A stretch of 64,000 nucleotides of DNA. Source: Tetracentron sinense (lineage: Eukaryota; Streptophyta; Magnoliopsida; Trochodendrales; Trochodendraceae). The stretch covers positions 16,502,548-16,566,547 of the forward strand of contig CM026565.1 in NCBI GenBank assembly GCA_015143295.1, written 5' to 3'. The translations under genes were made by a program, and so were the position numbers. Below the pieces are notes generated by a model. It was not told where the DNA came from and searched no databases. It was given only the letters and a program-made list of their open reading frames with translations. Shown one piece after another: positions 46,922 to 59,402 of this stretch. Position 1 is the first letter of the stretch, and the number at the start of each line of letters is the position of its first letter.

Positions 46922-46990
46922 CTGAAATTTTAACTAGCTAAGTCAATCCATGCATCAATCGTGGACAATTGAATAACTTTAAACGTGTAC
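46922..46990 (-). other. Probable GT-AG intron between gag and protease, element B (69 nt)
   Basis: The donor is CAAG then GTACACG; the acceptor is AAATTTCAG then GAACC, both equivalent to element A. Splicing gives VVQ joined to [17 protein letters not shown]. Without splicing, the frame reads into MHGLT and a TAG stop. It is 74 nt shorter than in A. Confidence 0.6.
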
Positions 46991-48263
46991 CTTGCACTAC
47001 ATCATCAGATGCAAGTGCATCACCCTCTATCAAGGCAAATACTCGCCTTTGGTTTGCCTGGCGAGGCGGAGGTGTAGACCGGGTAGGTTGGGAGGATGCC
47101 TGGTATGATCCTGCTGGGCGTGCTGGGGGCCTAATCCCCTGAGACTGGCCTGGCAAATGCCGACTAGGGCAATCCCTGATCACATGGCCTTGGCGACCGT
47201 AATGAAAACATCCACCCGATGCCCTTCGGTAATCTCCTGCCGGGTGCCTTCGGCCGCATGAAGTGCAGACCTCATGTGTGTAGGTCGGAGGGGCCGGAGG
47301 TGGAGCATACCTCGCCACCTGACGTGCAACTGGCCGTGGAGCTGGAAGAGCCTGAGGTCGCGGTGCCTGAGGCATGTATAGCCGTGGAACTGGAGGTGCA
47401 TAAGATGGCCTCATAGGTGGTGCTGGCCACGCATACTGAGGTGGTGCTGGCCATGTGTACTGATAAGGGCTGGTCCAAGCACGCCTCTCTAGAGGTGCTG
47501 AACTGGTAGGTTGGCCTCTCGCCAAATCTCTCTTCTTAGATATGGCCTCAGAATTGGCCTCGATCAACAAGGCCTTGTCTACTACCTCAGGGTAGGTTGC
47601 ATGCCTGAAAGCCGAAACCTTCTCCATAATGACATCCTTGAGCCCTTGCTCAACCTCCTCACCTTCATTGCCTCGGTGGCAATCATATGCGTCGTGAAGC
47701 GTGATAGCTCTGAGAACTTGGCCTCATAAGCGGCCACAGACATCGAACCTTAATCAAAGGTTGATGAATTCTCTCTCGTTCTTTTCCCGTGCTCCAACCG
47801 GAAAGTATTTCATATAAAAAGTATCCTTAAACTCTTCCCCAGTCTAGGGTTGACCTTGCATGGTCAAATCTCGCGTCCTCAAGGCGGACAACCACCAATG
47901 GTGTGCCTCACCCTCTAGCATGAAAACAGCCCATGCTACTTTCTCTTCCTCTGTGGGTGAGAGGACTGCAAAGATTTTCTCCAACTCGAGAATCCATGCC
48001 TCTACAACAAGAGTGTCCACACTCCTATAGAATGATGGAGGCCTCAATCTCTGGAATGCCTCAACCTCACCTATACGATTTACTAGAGCTGCAGGCGGTG
48101 GAGTAGGTGCTGCTGATGAGGGTATAGTTTGCCGAGCCGCCTGTATGGCGAGTGTCTCAGCAATAGAGCCTAAGACCTGAGAGAGGTTCGGCTGCTTATC
48201 CTCATCTTGAGAAGAAGAGGAAACTCTAGTGTGTGGCCCACGACCCCATGTGCCCCACCTCAT
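46991..48263 (-). pseudogene. Tekay Gag (element B), frameshifted
   Basis: It shows MRWGTWGRGPHTRVSSSS at the start (48263), VAWAVFMLEGEAHHWW in the core and a long Pro-rich linker. The knuckle region is CTSCGRRHPAGDYR and CFHYGRQGHVIRDC. Frameshifts near 47640-47850 separate the N- and C-terminal parts. As in A, the knuckle lacks its second Cys. Confidence 0.88.
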
Positions 48264-48617
48264 GACTAAAGTCCTGAGAACAATAGCACCACATGAGTCT
48301 ATCTTGAAACCACAATTTATTACTATTCCATTTCATAATAATTCAATTTGTATTAATTTTATAGTACTAATATACATCACATCAAGTCATCAGAGTATTT
48401 ATATTATTATACTTTGGTGTACTAACATCCCCAAGGCCCGTACTTGGTTAAAGCAACCATTTATACTAAGACTAAAGTTTAGTCTTACACTTGGAATATG
48501 ACTCGCTTCTGACTTACTTCCTTCCTAACTTGTTTCCCGACATATGCTCTTGTCAAGCTGTGGTACTAGATTCTAAGTGACCCTAAAGACCTAAAGCCGA
48601 AGCTCTGATACCACTTT

Positions 48618-50822
48618 TGTCACGACCAAAAACCCACCCTAGGAGTTAGAGTGAATCTTGGATGACTTATCATGACTTGCTTGACAAACCAACCTGCAAA
48701 ATACCTAGAGCATATACAATAGAGGACAATAAGAGTGGAAACATAACTACATGGCATAACAGAAGACTAACCAAACCTCTACTTATATATATACATGATC
48801 TAAGTTGTACAAAATGATATCACAAAAGAAGGTGCGGACAGGCTCGCCAAAATACATGGACATACTCTCTCAAGCTCACCCGCGGATCACTCAGAATCTA
48901 CCACCTAGTAGTACTCCTCTACATGAGGCTCCCCCATAGGTTTCTCAATGTACTGCTCTTCCACCCATGGGCCAGGAGCACATATGTCAAAAGGAGCGGC
49001 AGCTCCCTCAGTACCTGCCAACATAAACGTACGGCTGAACATGGAATACTCAGCGTGTACCTAATGCTAACCAACAGTCACAGCATAACAACAATAGTAT
49101 ATACAGGAAGCAATTCATATAGTAACAGGAAAGTAAAACAGTTGATATTCATGCTTGCATCACATAAAAACCGATAACTCTCTTGAAATCATCGTGCACT
49201 TGACTTGACTCAAAATACCATTTTCGTGCTTGAAAACTTGTCATGTCTGTCTTGCTTGATCTTGTCGAGCATGTTATCTCATGCATGTCATGCGTGCTTG
49301 CTTGGAATTTAAACATGCTCATGTAACTTGTGAGATGCGCTTGTGAGATGCAGTTGGGAAGGAAGGGAGACCCTTCTTTCAATGACATGCACTTGAGAGG
49401 GAAGGGAGACCCTTCTTTCAATGATATGTACTTGTGAGTGAGGGGAGACCCCTCTTGGAAGGGAGGGAAGTATAAACTCCCTCCTATGCAATGCTTGTTC
49501 TTGTCCTCTTGTCAAAAGTGAGGCAAAACATATCGTAAGATATATCCCACCTCTAAACCTTATTCTTGAAAACGCCGATAAACCATGTTACGCGTGTCGT
49601 GCTTGTGGGATCGTGTACATGCTTTCATTTGGAATTAAATATGACATTTGGGATTTCGACAATACATAGAATATCATAATTTTAAGCAAGTAAATATTCA
49701 TGCCATTTAAGGAAAGCAATTAATCACACTATCATAACCTTAGCAATTTCATACACTTTTAAACATGCATTTCCTGATTTACAACTCATTTTCTTCACCT
49801 TGGCATTTCATCAAACATGTGGTGTGTACATTATTTGTTAAAGCCTACACCGTGCTTTTCTTGGTGGGTTTATATTCAAAAAAATCCATGTGTGTTTATT
49901 ATTGGTACAATATCCTTCCCATTTCATTCATCACATCACATTCACATGACATCCTTCGCCCAACATCCATCTCCATTCATACATCCCAACTCATAGCATA
50001 GTTATAGTTTAGGGAAACAAAGAATAAGGAAGGAAAAGAGGAAACCATAACTAGGGGGGTAGCAAATGGTATAGACCTTGAAGAAGCGAGGAAAAACCCT
50101 CCAAAATATGCGTGGAGTCGCTGCCCTAGCTTGGAGAACGTGCTCCTCACGATTTTGAACCTTGGATTGAAGAATCCAAGCCTTGAGGTATGATCTAGGG
50201 TCTTTAAACCCTTGATTTGCTTCAAGAGGATGCCCTAGGTTAGAATCCCCTTTTTCTCCTCTCTCCCTCTCTCAAATACCTTAAGTATGGTGAATGAAAC
50301 CCTTAAGGTTCGAGCAAGCCTTAATAAGCAAGGGTGTAACGCCCAAAAGATGAAAAAGCCCTTAATAAAATTCTGCAAGACGGGATAGACCGATCGATCG
50401 GTGGTAAATACCGAGCGATCGGTCGCTTACCAAGCGATCGATGTTTTGACCGATCGACTGGTCAAAAACAAGCTCTCTGAAATTTTTCCCCATACAAAAA
50501 AGTGCACCAGGCGATAGCTACTGATCGATCGGTTATGGACCGATCGATCGCTACATGAACTGAGCAATCAGTTCTCTGCAGGTTTTGACACTAAGTCTAT
50601 TTTTCATCCATTCCTACTACTTGGACTCATCCTACTTCCCTTTTGACCTCTTCTAAACATGCCTAGGACCTTTCTAAGGCTTATAGAACATTATGAATTA
50701 TTTTACAACACCAAAGCAAATTCTCCAATGTTCCAAATTCTCATTTTATGAAATTGGAGATTACAAGCCATCATGCCTTGATACACATTCCAAGGCATAT
50801 ACAAAAGTTCCGGGGTTCTACA
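48618..50822 (-). repeat. 5' (right) LTR of element B
   Basis: 2205 bp, TGTCACGACC to GGGGTTCTACA, uninterrupted. It serves as the empty-site reference for element A. It holds AGA-loop hairpins (about 49350-49460) and CCGATCGATCGG clusters (about 50390-50460 and 50515-50575). Confidence 0.93.
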
Positions 50823-50827
50823 TTATA

Positions 50828-53237
50828 GGTCTCCACGTTACCATCAGCACCCTTCTTCCTTTTGTAAATCTATTTGCATCTAATTGGCCTTATACCATCT
50901 GCTGGATCTACTAAAGTCCAGACGTCGTTGTCATACATGGAATCTATTTCAGTATTCATGGCTTTATTCCATTGAGATGCATCTACATCTAATGTAGCTT
51001 CCTGATAAGTATTAGGATGTGTATCCTCATCATCAGGGGTAACTAGATAAACAATATTATTGTAATACTGATGTCTATCTGGTGGTCTAGAAATTCTTTC
51101 AGACCTTCTCAGTTGAACAAAATATGAAGAATCAATAGTGGAAAGATTAGGTTCATCTTGGCTGAGTTGTCTTTCATCTCATGAAATTCAACCTTCTTAA
51201 GGAGATCCATTTCTTCCTCCAAGAAAGTGGCATGAAGCCTAACAACTATTGTTTGGTCTGCCTTGGAGTAGAAATAGAAACCCTTAGTTTCTTTTGGATA
51301 TCCTACAAAGTTTCATTTTTCTATTCTAGATTCCAATTTAGTGGGTTCGAGGTTGCGAACATGCGCAGAACAACCCCATACCCTTAGATGTTACAAAATA
51401 GGTTTTCGCCCAGTCAACAATTCATAGGATGTAACCGGAATAGACTTAGATGGAACTCGGTTTAGAATGTAAATGGCAGTTTGTAAAGCATATCCCCAAA
51501 GATATGAAGGAACATCGGCATGGATCATCATAGAGCAAACCATATCTAACAAGGTCCGGTTTTTTCTTTCAGAAACTCCATTTTTTTTAGGAGAGGCAGG
51601 ACTTGTCCATTGTGAGATAATCTCATTATCCCTTAAGTAATCCATAAACTCGTTGGTGAGGTATTCACCATCTCGATCTGATCGAAGTGTCTTTATGGAT
51701 TTGTCTATTTGATTCTCAACTTCTAATTTGAATTCTTTGAACTTTTCAAAGGTTTCAGATTTGTGTTACATCAAATACACATATCCATATCTAGAATAGT
51801 CATCGGTAAATGTGACAAAATACCGGTATTGACATCGTGCAACAATGTTAAATGGACCACATACATCACTATGTATGAATCTCAACTTTTCTTCGGCTCT
51901 TCCTACTTTTTTAGGGTAAGGCTTCTTGTTCATCTTCCCTTTGAGACAAGACTCGCAAGTAGGGATTGGTTCTACCTTGAGAAAGTCAAGGGAACCATAT
52001 TTTAGCAACCTCTTGATCCTATCAAGATTAATATGACCAAATCTCTTATACCAAAGATAAGTAGACTCTGTGCAATATCTCTTCATTACAGACATTCTAG
52101 ATGATGAAGCATTGTCACTTTCATTATTTACCAAAGGAAATATTAAATAAAGACTATTAATGAGATTACCAGTAATCAAGACCATTTCATCCTTCTTAAT
52201 TTCAATAATTGAATTAAAATTGATAGAGAATTCATAAAATAAAAGTCTAGATACTGAAATTCAATTACGATGTGCAGAAGGAACATAATAGCAGTCTTTT
52301 AAAATTAATGTCCTTCCATTAGGTAAATAAAGAGTAAACAAGCCAATTGACTTCACTGCAACATTTGCACCCGAGCCAACTTTAAGCTTTTACTCCTATT
52401 TGGTCGGCTTTCTGGTTTCCTTGAACCCCTGCAAATAATTGCAAACATGTATAGTGGATCCAGAATCCAAGCACCATGAGTTAGGAGGACCATCCAAAAA
52501 GTTTGACTCAAAAGTAATTAATACTTCAAAGCATCTCATACCTTGAGTATTGGTGCCACCCTTCTTAAGAGTTGCGAGGTAAGTCCTACAATTCCTCTTC
52601 CAGTGGCCTATTTTACCACAGTGGAAACACTTTCCTTTGCCTTTGTTTTCCTTTCCAGAATCTCCTGAAAAAACCTTTGGCAACTCTTGCCTTACCCTTA
52701 TTATCTTTAACTTACCTTTGCCCTTATTCCCTTTTCTAAACTTTCTAGATGGCTTGGAGGTATCAGGTTTATCGACTATTAAAGTTTTTCCCTTTGTTGA
52801 CGTTTGATCAATCTTCTACAGCCACAACTGAGTTCATAAGCCCACTTAGTGACATTTCACTCTTGTTCATGTTATAATTTAACACGAACGCATTGAACGA
52901 CGAAGGGAGTGACTGCAGAATAGTGTCAACCAAAGTGATGGCATCCATCTCTCCACCAAGAATTTTCTGTTCATTCAATAAGCTCATCATCTTTATGATG
53001 TGCTCCCTGAGTGGTGTTCCCTCAGCCATCTTGGTATTAACAAGGGATTGCAGCTTTACTTGTCGACCTAACCTATTTTGTTCACCAAACATCTCATGCA
53101 GGTTTTGCAAAATGTCAGGAGCCTTATCCATGTGTTTATGCTGGCTTTGCAAAATGTTAGACATCGAAGCCAATATGTAACACTTGGTCATCTGTTTGGA
53201 CCTCTCCCATTGCTCAACTCAGCCTTTTAGGCTGGTT
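50828..53237 (-). pseudogene. copia Gag-protease-integrase-RT start (element C), broken
   Basis: Read on the minus strand from right to left: Gag (MFGEQNRLGRQVKLQ; MDAITLVDTILQSLPSSFNA) and the zinc knuckle CFHCGKIGHWKRNC with all Cys/His present. Protease (WCLDSGSTIHVC near 52460), the pre-integrase zinc region (FGHINLDRIKRLL; CESCLKGKMNKK) and the integrase core (TFTDDYSRYGYVYL; SDRDGEYLTNEF; GVSERKNRTLLD) follow. The sequence then enters RT up to the insertion of B at 50828. Several stops and frameshifts are present. The upstream Gag end is cut by a solo LTR at 53238. Confidence 0.9.
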
Positions 53238-55726
53238 TGTCGCGACCCAAAACCCACCCTAGGAGTTAGAGTGAATCTTAGATGACTTGTCATGACCTAC
53301 ATGACTTGCTTGACAACCAACTACAAAATACCTGGAGCATATACAATTGAGGACAATAATAGTGGAAACACAAACTACAAAGCACAACGGAAGTCTAAAC
53401 CAAAAACCTCTAAGTATATATACATGATCCAAGTTTTGTACAAAAAGGAACAAAAGAAGGTTCGGACATGCCCGCCAAAATACATACATATAATCTCTCA
53501 AACTCACACCCACAGCAAAACACTCAGAATCTACCACCTAGTAGTAGCCCTCGACTTAAGGTTCCTCCACAGGTTCCTCAATGTACTCTCCTTCACCCAT
53601 GGGCCAGGAGCACATATGTCGAATGGAGCAGTAGCTCCTCATCACCTACCGACATAAACGTCCGGTTGAGCATGGAATCCTCGAGTTTGTACCAATTACT
53701 AACCAACAGTCATAGCAACACTAGCAATATAGAAAAGCAATAAAGCAGAAGCAGTTCATATGCTATTAACATGGAATACACAGTTTATAGTTCAGCTGAA
53801 TCATATCGAATGGAGAAACTCTGAAATCATCTTGTACTGTACTTGACTTGAGAATACTCAGTTCATGCATGAAAACTCCTTGAAATCATCTTGTACTGTA
53901 CTTGACTTGAAATACTCAATTCATACGTTTAAAACTCCTTGAAATCATCTTGTACGTACATGAATTGAAATACTCAGTCCATGCATGAAAACTCATCATG
54001 TCTATCTTGCTTGTCTGTTATGCTCGACTGGGGATGCCTAGATGCCGTTCATAGACCGTCACAACTAGTATCCCCTATGCTGACTGGGTATGCCTAGCCC
54101 TTAATAGACCGTCGTAACTAGTATCTCCTATGGCTGGACTGGGTATGCCTAGATGCGCCGTTCAAAACCGTCGTAACTAGTATCCCCTATTGCTAGACTT
54201 GTGATATCGGAGCAAAGCATATCTTAGGATATTCCCCCCTACCCCTAGCAAAAAACAGATCTTAGGATATATCCTATACCCCTATTACCAACCCCGTACG
54301 TTTGGCCTTGTCATAGTTGTCATGAATTGAGACTAAAACCCTTGTTTCTTGAAAAGCCCGATAACCATGTCATGCATGCCGTGCTCGTGAATCGTGTACG
54401 ATTAAACTCATGAAGTATTAAATACACATAGACTCAAAATCATTGAAGGCACCATTTAATATCAAAGTAATAAATCTACCACGTATAAACAATTCTAGAA
54501 AATGAGTACACACTATCATCAACCCCCTTTGAATTTTTATATGCTTTAAATCATACATTTCTTGATTTATATTTCATTTTCCTCACTTGCATTTTCATCA
54601 AAAGACATAGTGTTACATTAGGGTTAACACCTAATCCTTGCTTTTCAGATGGGTTAAGCTCGTAGCATGCATGTGTGTTCATTCTTGATCACATGCCCGT
54701 CCCATTTCATTCATCACACAACACTTGCACCGGCGCCAGACATCCATATCCATCTATAATCCATCTCATTATCATATCCATACTTTAGGAAACAAAGAAA
54801 AAGGAAGAAAAAGGGAAAAAAAAAAAAAAAAGAATATGAACTAGGAGGGTAGTATAGGGTTCCGACATTGAAGAAGGTGAAAGAAACACCCTTGAATGAC
54901 GAGGAGAACGTGCCCTAGCTTTGAGAACGTCTCTTTCAGTGTTTTGACGTTGGATTTGGCGAATCCAAGTCAATGGATGATCTTGGGTAACCAAACCTTG
55001 ATTTTCTCATCAAGTTAAACCTAGGTTAGAAACCCTTCTGCCTCGCCTCTACTCTCTCTCAAAATGCTGCCCTAAGGGTATAGAACCCTATGGCTTTGAA
55101 GCCAGCTTATCGGCAAGGTGAAAATGCCCAAAAGAAAAAAAACCCTTAATGAAATTTCTGCAAAACACGATAGACCGGCGATCGTGGTCAATAACCGGCG
55201 ATCTGGTCCGCCTACCGAGCGATCCGGTCGCCTACCGCGCGCCGTTGTTCTCGTCGTTCGATTTTTCAAAAACACCCTCTCCTGAAAAAATTTCCCAGAC
55301 AAATTTAGTTAACCGGTCGTTGCTACTGTCTCGATTCGTTTGTGGACCCTCGAATCGGTTTTGCGGACCGAGCGTCTTCTCTCAGCGTTGGCGCTCTACA
55401 AAACTTTTTCGTATTTTGGCCTAACCTTTACTCGTTTGTTGATTTTAACGATTTCAAACTTGTGTTTGGATTCACTTTTTTCGAAGGCACTTTCTGGCAT
55501 TTCAAATTTTCAAATTATTATTATTCATTGACCAACTACCCCTAAGTAACTGATCTGTAAATGGGTTCATTAAACCGTATTTTTAAACATATCCGTCTTA
55601 GGATCCCACTTCTCAACCTTAAAGTTCCTTAAAAAAAAAATTCCTTTCATAGAACTAGAAGATTACAAAGGCATCATCCTGACACGGTTTCCAATACCTG
55701 GGCAAAAAGTTTTCCGGGTTTCTACA
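53238..55726 (-). mobile_element. Degenerate Tekay solo LTR in copia C gag
   Basis: It runs from TGTCGCGACCCAAAACCC to CCGGGTTTCTACA, 2489 bp. The flanking 5-mers are TGGTT and CTGTT, so the target duplication is imperfect. Copia sequence continues on both sides (gag start at 55727-55890). The CCGATCGATCGG region (about 55170-55380) is eroded. A local three-copy repeat of about 60 bp (TGACTGGGTATGCCTAG) lies at about 54025-54190. Small indels are frequent. Confidence 0.85.
54025..54190. repeat. Three-copy tandem repeat of about 60 bp in solo LTR
   Basis: Each unit contains GACTGGGTATGCCTAG, a GACCGTCGTAACTAGTAT core and CCCCTA. The first unit has TCACAACTAG. It lies at the LTR position where the other Tekay LTRs have AGA-loop hairpin repeats. 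Confidence 0.8.
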
Positions 55727-56950
55727 CTGTTGATTGCAATCGCTGAGATTTCGGTTTAGGTGTCTTAAGAACATAGTTCAAGGTTATCCACGCCAATACT
55801 ATTCTAATCTTTCTTTTCATCTACACATAGTTAGTTCCACGAACTTTACATCAGAAGAATTTCAGTCATGGGTGAGGCCTGTCCTGATCCTAATTTAAAT
55901 GCAAATAGATTGTAGTAAGGAACGATTGTAATTAATTAATTACTATTGGGGAGAGGGGGGGGGGGAATTAAGGTAGATTATGTTCTATTTCTAATAGGTA
56001 TTGTCAATTTAGAAGTTTCAATTGGCATCAAACTATTATTGCTTAATGTAATCCTGTGCCTTTGGGCACCAATCACTTCACCTTGAATGGCAGGAGTAGA
56101 CCCATCGTCTCAGTTCACAGTTTTCATCATGTTAATTCTGGAGCATGTCGATCTAGCGTTCTGATCTATAAGAGATGTGTAATACTCATGCTTTGGCGTT
56201 TTGTAGGGTAGGATTCTGCTATTGGTTAGTGTGCCCCCTGACCATGTACCTAATAACTCGCGGTAACGAAAGCGCATGCTTTGTTATTATTGTTGCGCCG
56301 GGGACAAACCACCGCTTTTGCTTATACAGGTTTTCACCATGTTCGCAACATAGTTGAGAGGGATTGGGCCAGGCTTCAGCCTGTCAGCTAACTCACACTC
56401 CCCACATAGATCACATAGTGTATGGTAGAAGATCATAGTACTTAGGGACTTGTCAAGATCATAATTTTAGGTACTTTCCCTAGTCTTATATACCCGTGAT
56501 ATATTAGTGCAATTCTTTGAACAGATAATTTACACAAAAATTACATATCCTCTCATGTTAATCAAAGAATAAACTATATCAGATATCGCTGGGTCAATGA
56601 AATTAAATGCATGGCGGCAATATATGATAATAAAGGTAACTGTGCAAACTCCTTCGCAATTATCGCGACATCATCCGCCAGCATCTTCCTTCGCACATCT
56701 CCACCAATGCACATATGGAATTCAAATGACATTAGGGAAAACCAATATTCTATTCCACCATTTTCAGTACAACCGAATGAATCTGCCTTTACATATTTGC
56801 AAAAACCTACTACATAGTATCCTCTATTATAAAGGATGAATGCTAAACACTTTTGTCAGAACTTTGAGACCCTACTTTAATCTCCCATAATTAGATTGCA
56901 ACATGGTGATTGGAGTAATTCTCTGATATTTAAAAGATTTAAAATTTATA
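55727..56950 (-). pseudogene. copia C gag start and leader, part 1
   Basis: 55727-55890 is the reverse complement of E's gag start (ACAGGCCT...ACTGAAATTCTTC) with stops. From about 56370 to 56950 it matches E's leader (ACTAGGG/CCCTAGT, CCAATGCA, CATGTTGCAATCTAATTA). Homopolymer runs (G at about 55963) and frequent small indels suggest lower sequence quality here. Confidence 0.75.
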
Positions 56951-58612
56951 TGTGAGCTGGGATTTTAAACCCCACTTCTAATCAGGTATGTACCCTGAGA
57001 GAATGTGCACCAATGCAGAAAAGAGAAAGTTGCACTACTATTTAGATTGTGAAGGGAAAATAGGTCCCATAACGGTTGGATAATGCTTTGTCTGAAATAG
57101 AATTCAAACGGTAAGAATTCATTTGATTAGGGGAAGGTGTTAGCACCCGAAACTCCACCGAATAGTTTTACCTACTCCTAAGTCTGAATTAAATTGGTGA
57201 AACCATAAGAGAAGCTTGAAATTTCATTTAGATGCTAAGTAGTATCATATGATAGTAATGTACAAGTTGAAATAACATGGTAGGATATGGTCTCTATCCT
57301 AGTGAGCTGACATGATCAGTGTTCCTACTATCCACTGCATAGTGGAATCAGTTACACGTAGTTCCAGAGATAGTTGAATAGTGAATTTGTTTTTGTGGTG
57401 TTTGATAAGCTAGATTTGTATTTTGGATGTTAGATGTTTTTTTGAATGCTTTGGGGGCTCCTATTCAGGAGCGCTTTGGGGCCTTTATGCTCTTGTCGGT
57501 AGAGAGCATCCTGGACTCATGTTTTAGCTCATGTCCAGGAGCATCTGACGTTTTAGCTCATGTCAAGGAGCATTGGGGGTGGGTTAGGGTTGATAGAGTT
57601 GAATCGGGCTCAGAGAGAGGTTCGATGGTGGGTAGGGTAAGTGAACCGAAGTTCGGGCAGAGGTTCGACAGGGTAGAGTGCAACATTTACCATTAGAAAC
57701 ATACAGTAATACAAACTAATAAAGCTAAATCAGATAGATTGGCGTAGTTACCTTCCGGAAACCCTAAAGGGTCTCTGAAATAACTGCTCCGAGAATGATT
57801 CTTCGAAATCAACTCCCGATTACCAAGCCTAAAAGAGTTTTTCAATAGGAAGGAGAAAGGTTTAGAAGTGAATTGAAATGATGAGAGGGGGTAGGGTATT
57901 TATAGGTATCAAAAAATAGGGGGAAACTCTACTGTAGTAGGCCTCCTGATGTAATAAACTCCGAAACGTAGGTGGGGTGAACATTAAGGCGGTAAAAGGG
58001 CAACAGGTGGGTGTTACTTGAAGTACGCCCCTATTTAGTATTTTTTAAAATATCGTGTAGGGAAGTTGGTAAGGGGCCAGGCTAGGGGAAAATTTTAATG
58101 ATATGGGCACTGTTTGATGTAGCACCCTATTTAGGGTTTAAAAAATCAATTTTTTGTTATATGTGCCAGGTGTCCCACAACTCCGATCGCCTTCGCACGA
58201 AAAACTTTTTTAATTAATTTTATTTCCTCCGAAAAATAGTCAAAATTGAACTTAGAAAATTTGGAATAATATTTTAGATAAAATGTAAATTTTTTAGTAC
58301 TTTTTAGGGTATGTTTGGTCATTTTGGGCCTCTGGGGTCAATTTGATCTTTTCTACTATTTAGGTCCATTTATCCGAAAATACCCAAAATTGATCAAAAT
58401 TTTGAAAACATTGATTTTGGACAAAATGAAAACTTTTCAGACTTTTTCCATGGAGTCGGTCATTTTTAACCCATGGGGCAATTTTGTCACTTTTTTATAA
58501 CCTCAGGGCCGTTTTTGTAATTCGAAGGCACTTGGAAACGGGTGTTGTTTAAAAGTAGGTTTTTAGAGGTGTGCAAGATACTTAGGGGGTGTAAAATTGG
58601 GGGTGTTTTACA
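56951..58612 (-). mobile_element. Tat-like solo LTR in the copia C leader
   Basis: The plus-strand ends are TGTGAGCTGGGATTTTAAAC and GGGTGTTTTACA, which match the two ends of LTR G (TGTGAGCGTGGGTTTTAAAA; GGGGTGTAAAAATT and CTTACA). Element E's leader is continuous across this point, so it is an insertion. The flanking 5-mers are TTATA and TAGAT, so no clean target duplication is seen. No coding capacity. Confidence 0.75.
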
Positions 58613-59402
58613 TAGATCCAACTATCATTTGCTCGCTAAAAATCTATACTTATATCAGATTCAAACCCCGAAGAATAAATCTATTATATTTTCCATAAAA
58701 CAAATTTTCATAAAATTATCTTTTAAAATATAAGATAGAATTTCTTAATCTCTACCGTATTTTATTCCTTACTTTAATGCCAAGATCCTTTTCTCGTGCC
58801 AGCAAGATCCTTTCATAAATCTGGTTCTAGTATTATCCAAGATTGGTTCTATTATTATCCAAGATCAATAAAAATTTAAGAGAATCAAAAAATCCTAACA
58901 ATCTGATCTCATCATAAAATGGTTTTTAATAATTTTTCGAATAGAATCTTTATAGGAAAAAATCATCATAATGATTTTCAACATTAATAGACTATATATA
59001 TTTATGATCAAATCATTAAAGAGATTTTCAAAATAAACTATTTATTCAAAAATATTTAGAATATAATCCTGAGTTTTTTAAAATTATTTACGTTACCATT
59101 ATCAATCTCATTCGATAATATAATAAATAATTTTAAAGGGGGGGGGAGGAAGTAAAGAAGCAGGAAAAAATGGGAAAAAAAACTGCACATGGGGGGAAGG
59201 ACCAAGCGAGGGTGTAAATCTCGACAGTAAAAAGGCGAGAGGCAACACAAGAAAAGGAGTCATCTCATCAGAACAGATAAAAAACAAGGACACTATGACC
59301 TTAGAAAAAATAGAATTACATTATCCATGAATTAATCTTATTTTAATTATCCTCTCAAATAACACAAAACTACTCCTTACCATAGAGCTCTGCAATACCA
59401 CT
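58613..59402 (-). mobile_element. copia C leader, part 2, with tRNA-Met-type primer site
   Basis: It matches the start of E's leader (GATAAAAATCTATA-like text, AAGATCCTTTC, CATCATAAAATGG). A primer-binding site close to GCTCTGATACCA is at 59387-59400 but has two extra bases (GCTCTGCAATACCA). It abuts the LTR start at 59403. There is a G-run followed by GAGGAAGT at about 59140. No gene. Confidence 0.75.

Larger units (their letters stand above)
29831..50822 (-). mobile_element. Tekay/Del-type gypsy element B, minus strand, itself split by two insertions
   Basis: The termini are TGTCGTGACC at 29831 and GGGGTTCTACA at 50822. A perfect TTATA target duplication (29826-29830, 50823-50827) lies in copia C's reverse transcriptase codons. 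The left LTR is 29831-31675 plus 41301-41504 and the right LTR is 48618-50822. A primer-binding site matching initiator tRNA-Met (TGGTATCAGAGC on the minus strand) is at 48602-48613, and a polypurine tract is at about 41505-41516. Element A sits in the left LTR and a solo LTR sits in pol. The left LTR lacks about 150 bp present in the right one. The coding region has frameshifts and deletions, so B is dead. Confidence 0.93.

Noticed and set aside
48602-48613. tRNA-like match (GCTCTGATACCA)
   Set aside because: It is a 12-base retroelement primer-binding site, not a tRNA gene; no cloverleaf around it. The same holds for 39030-39041, 59387-59400 and 16248-16265.
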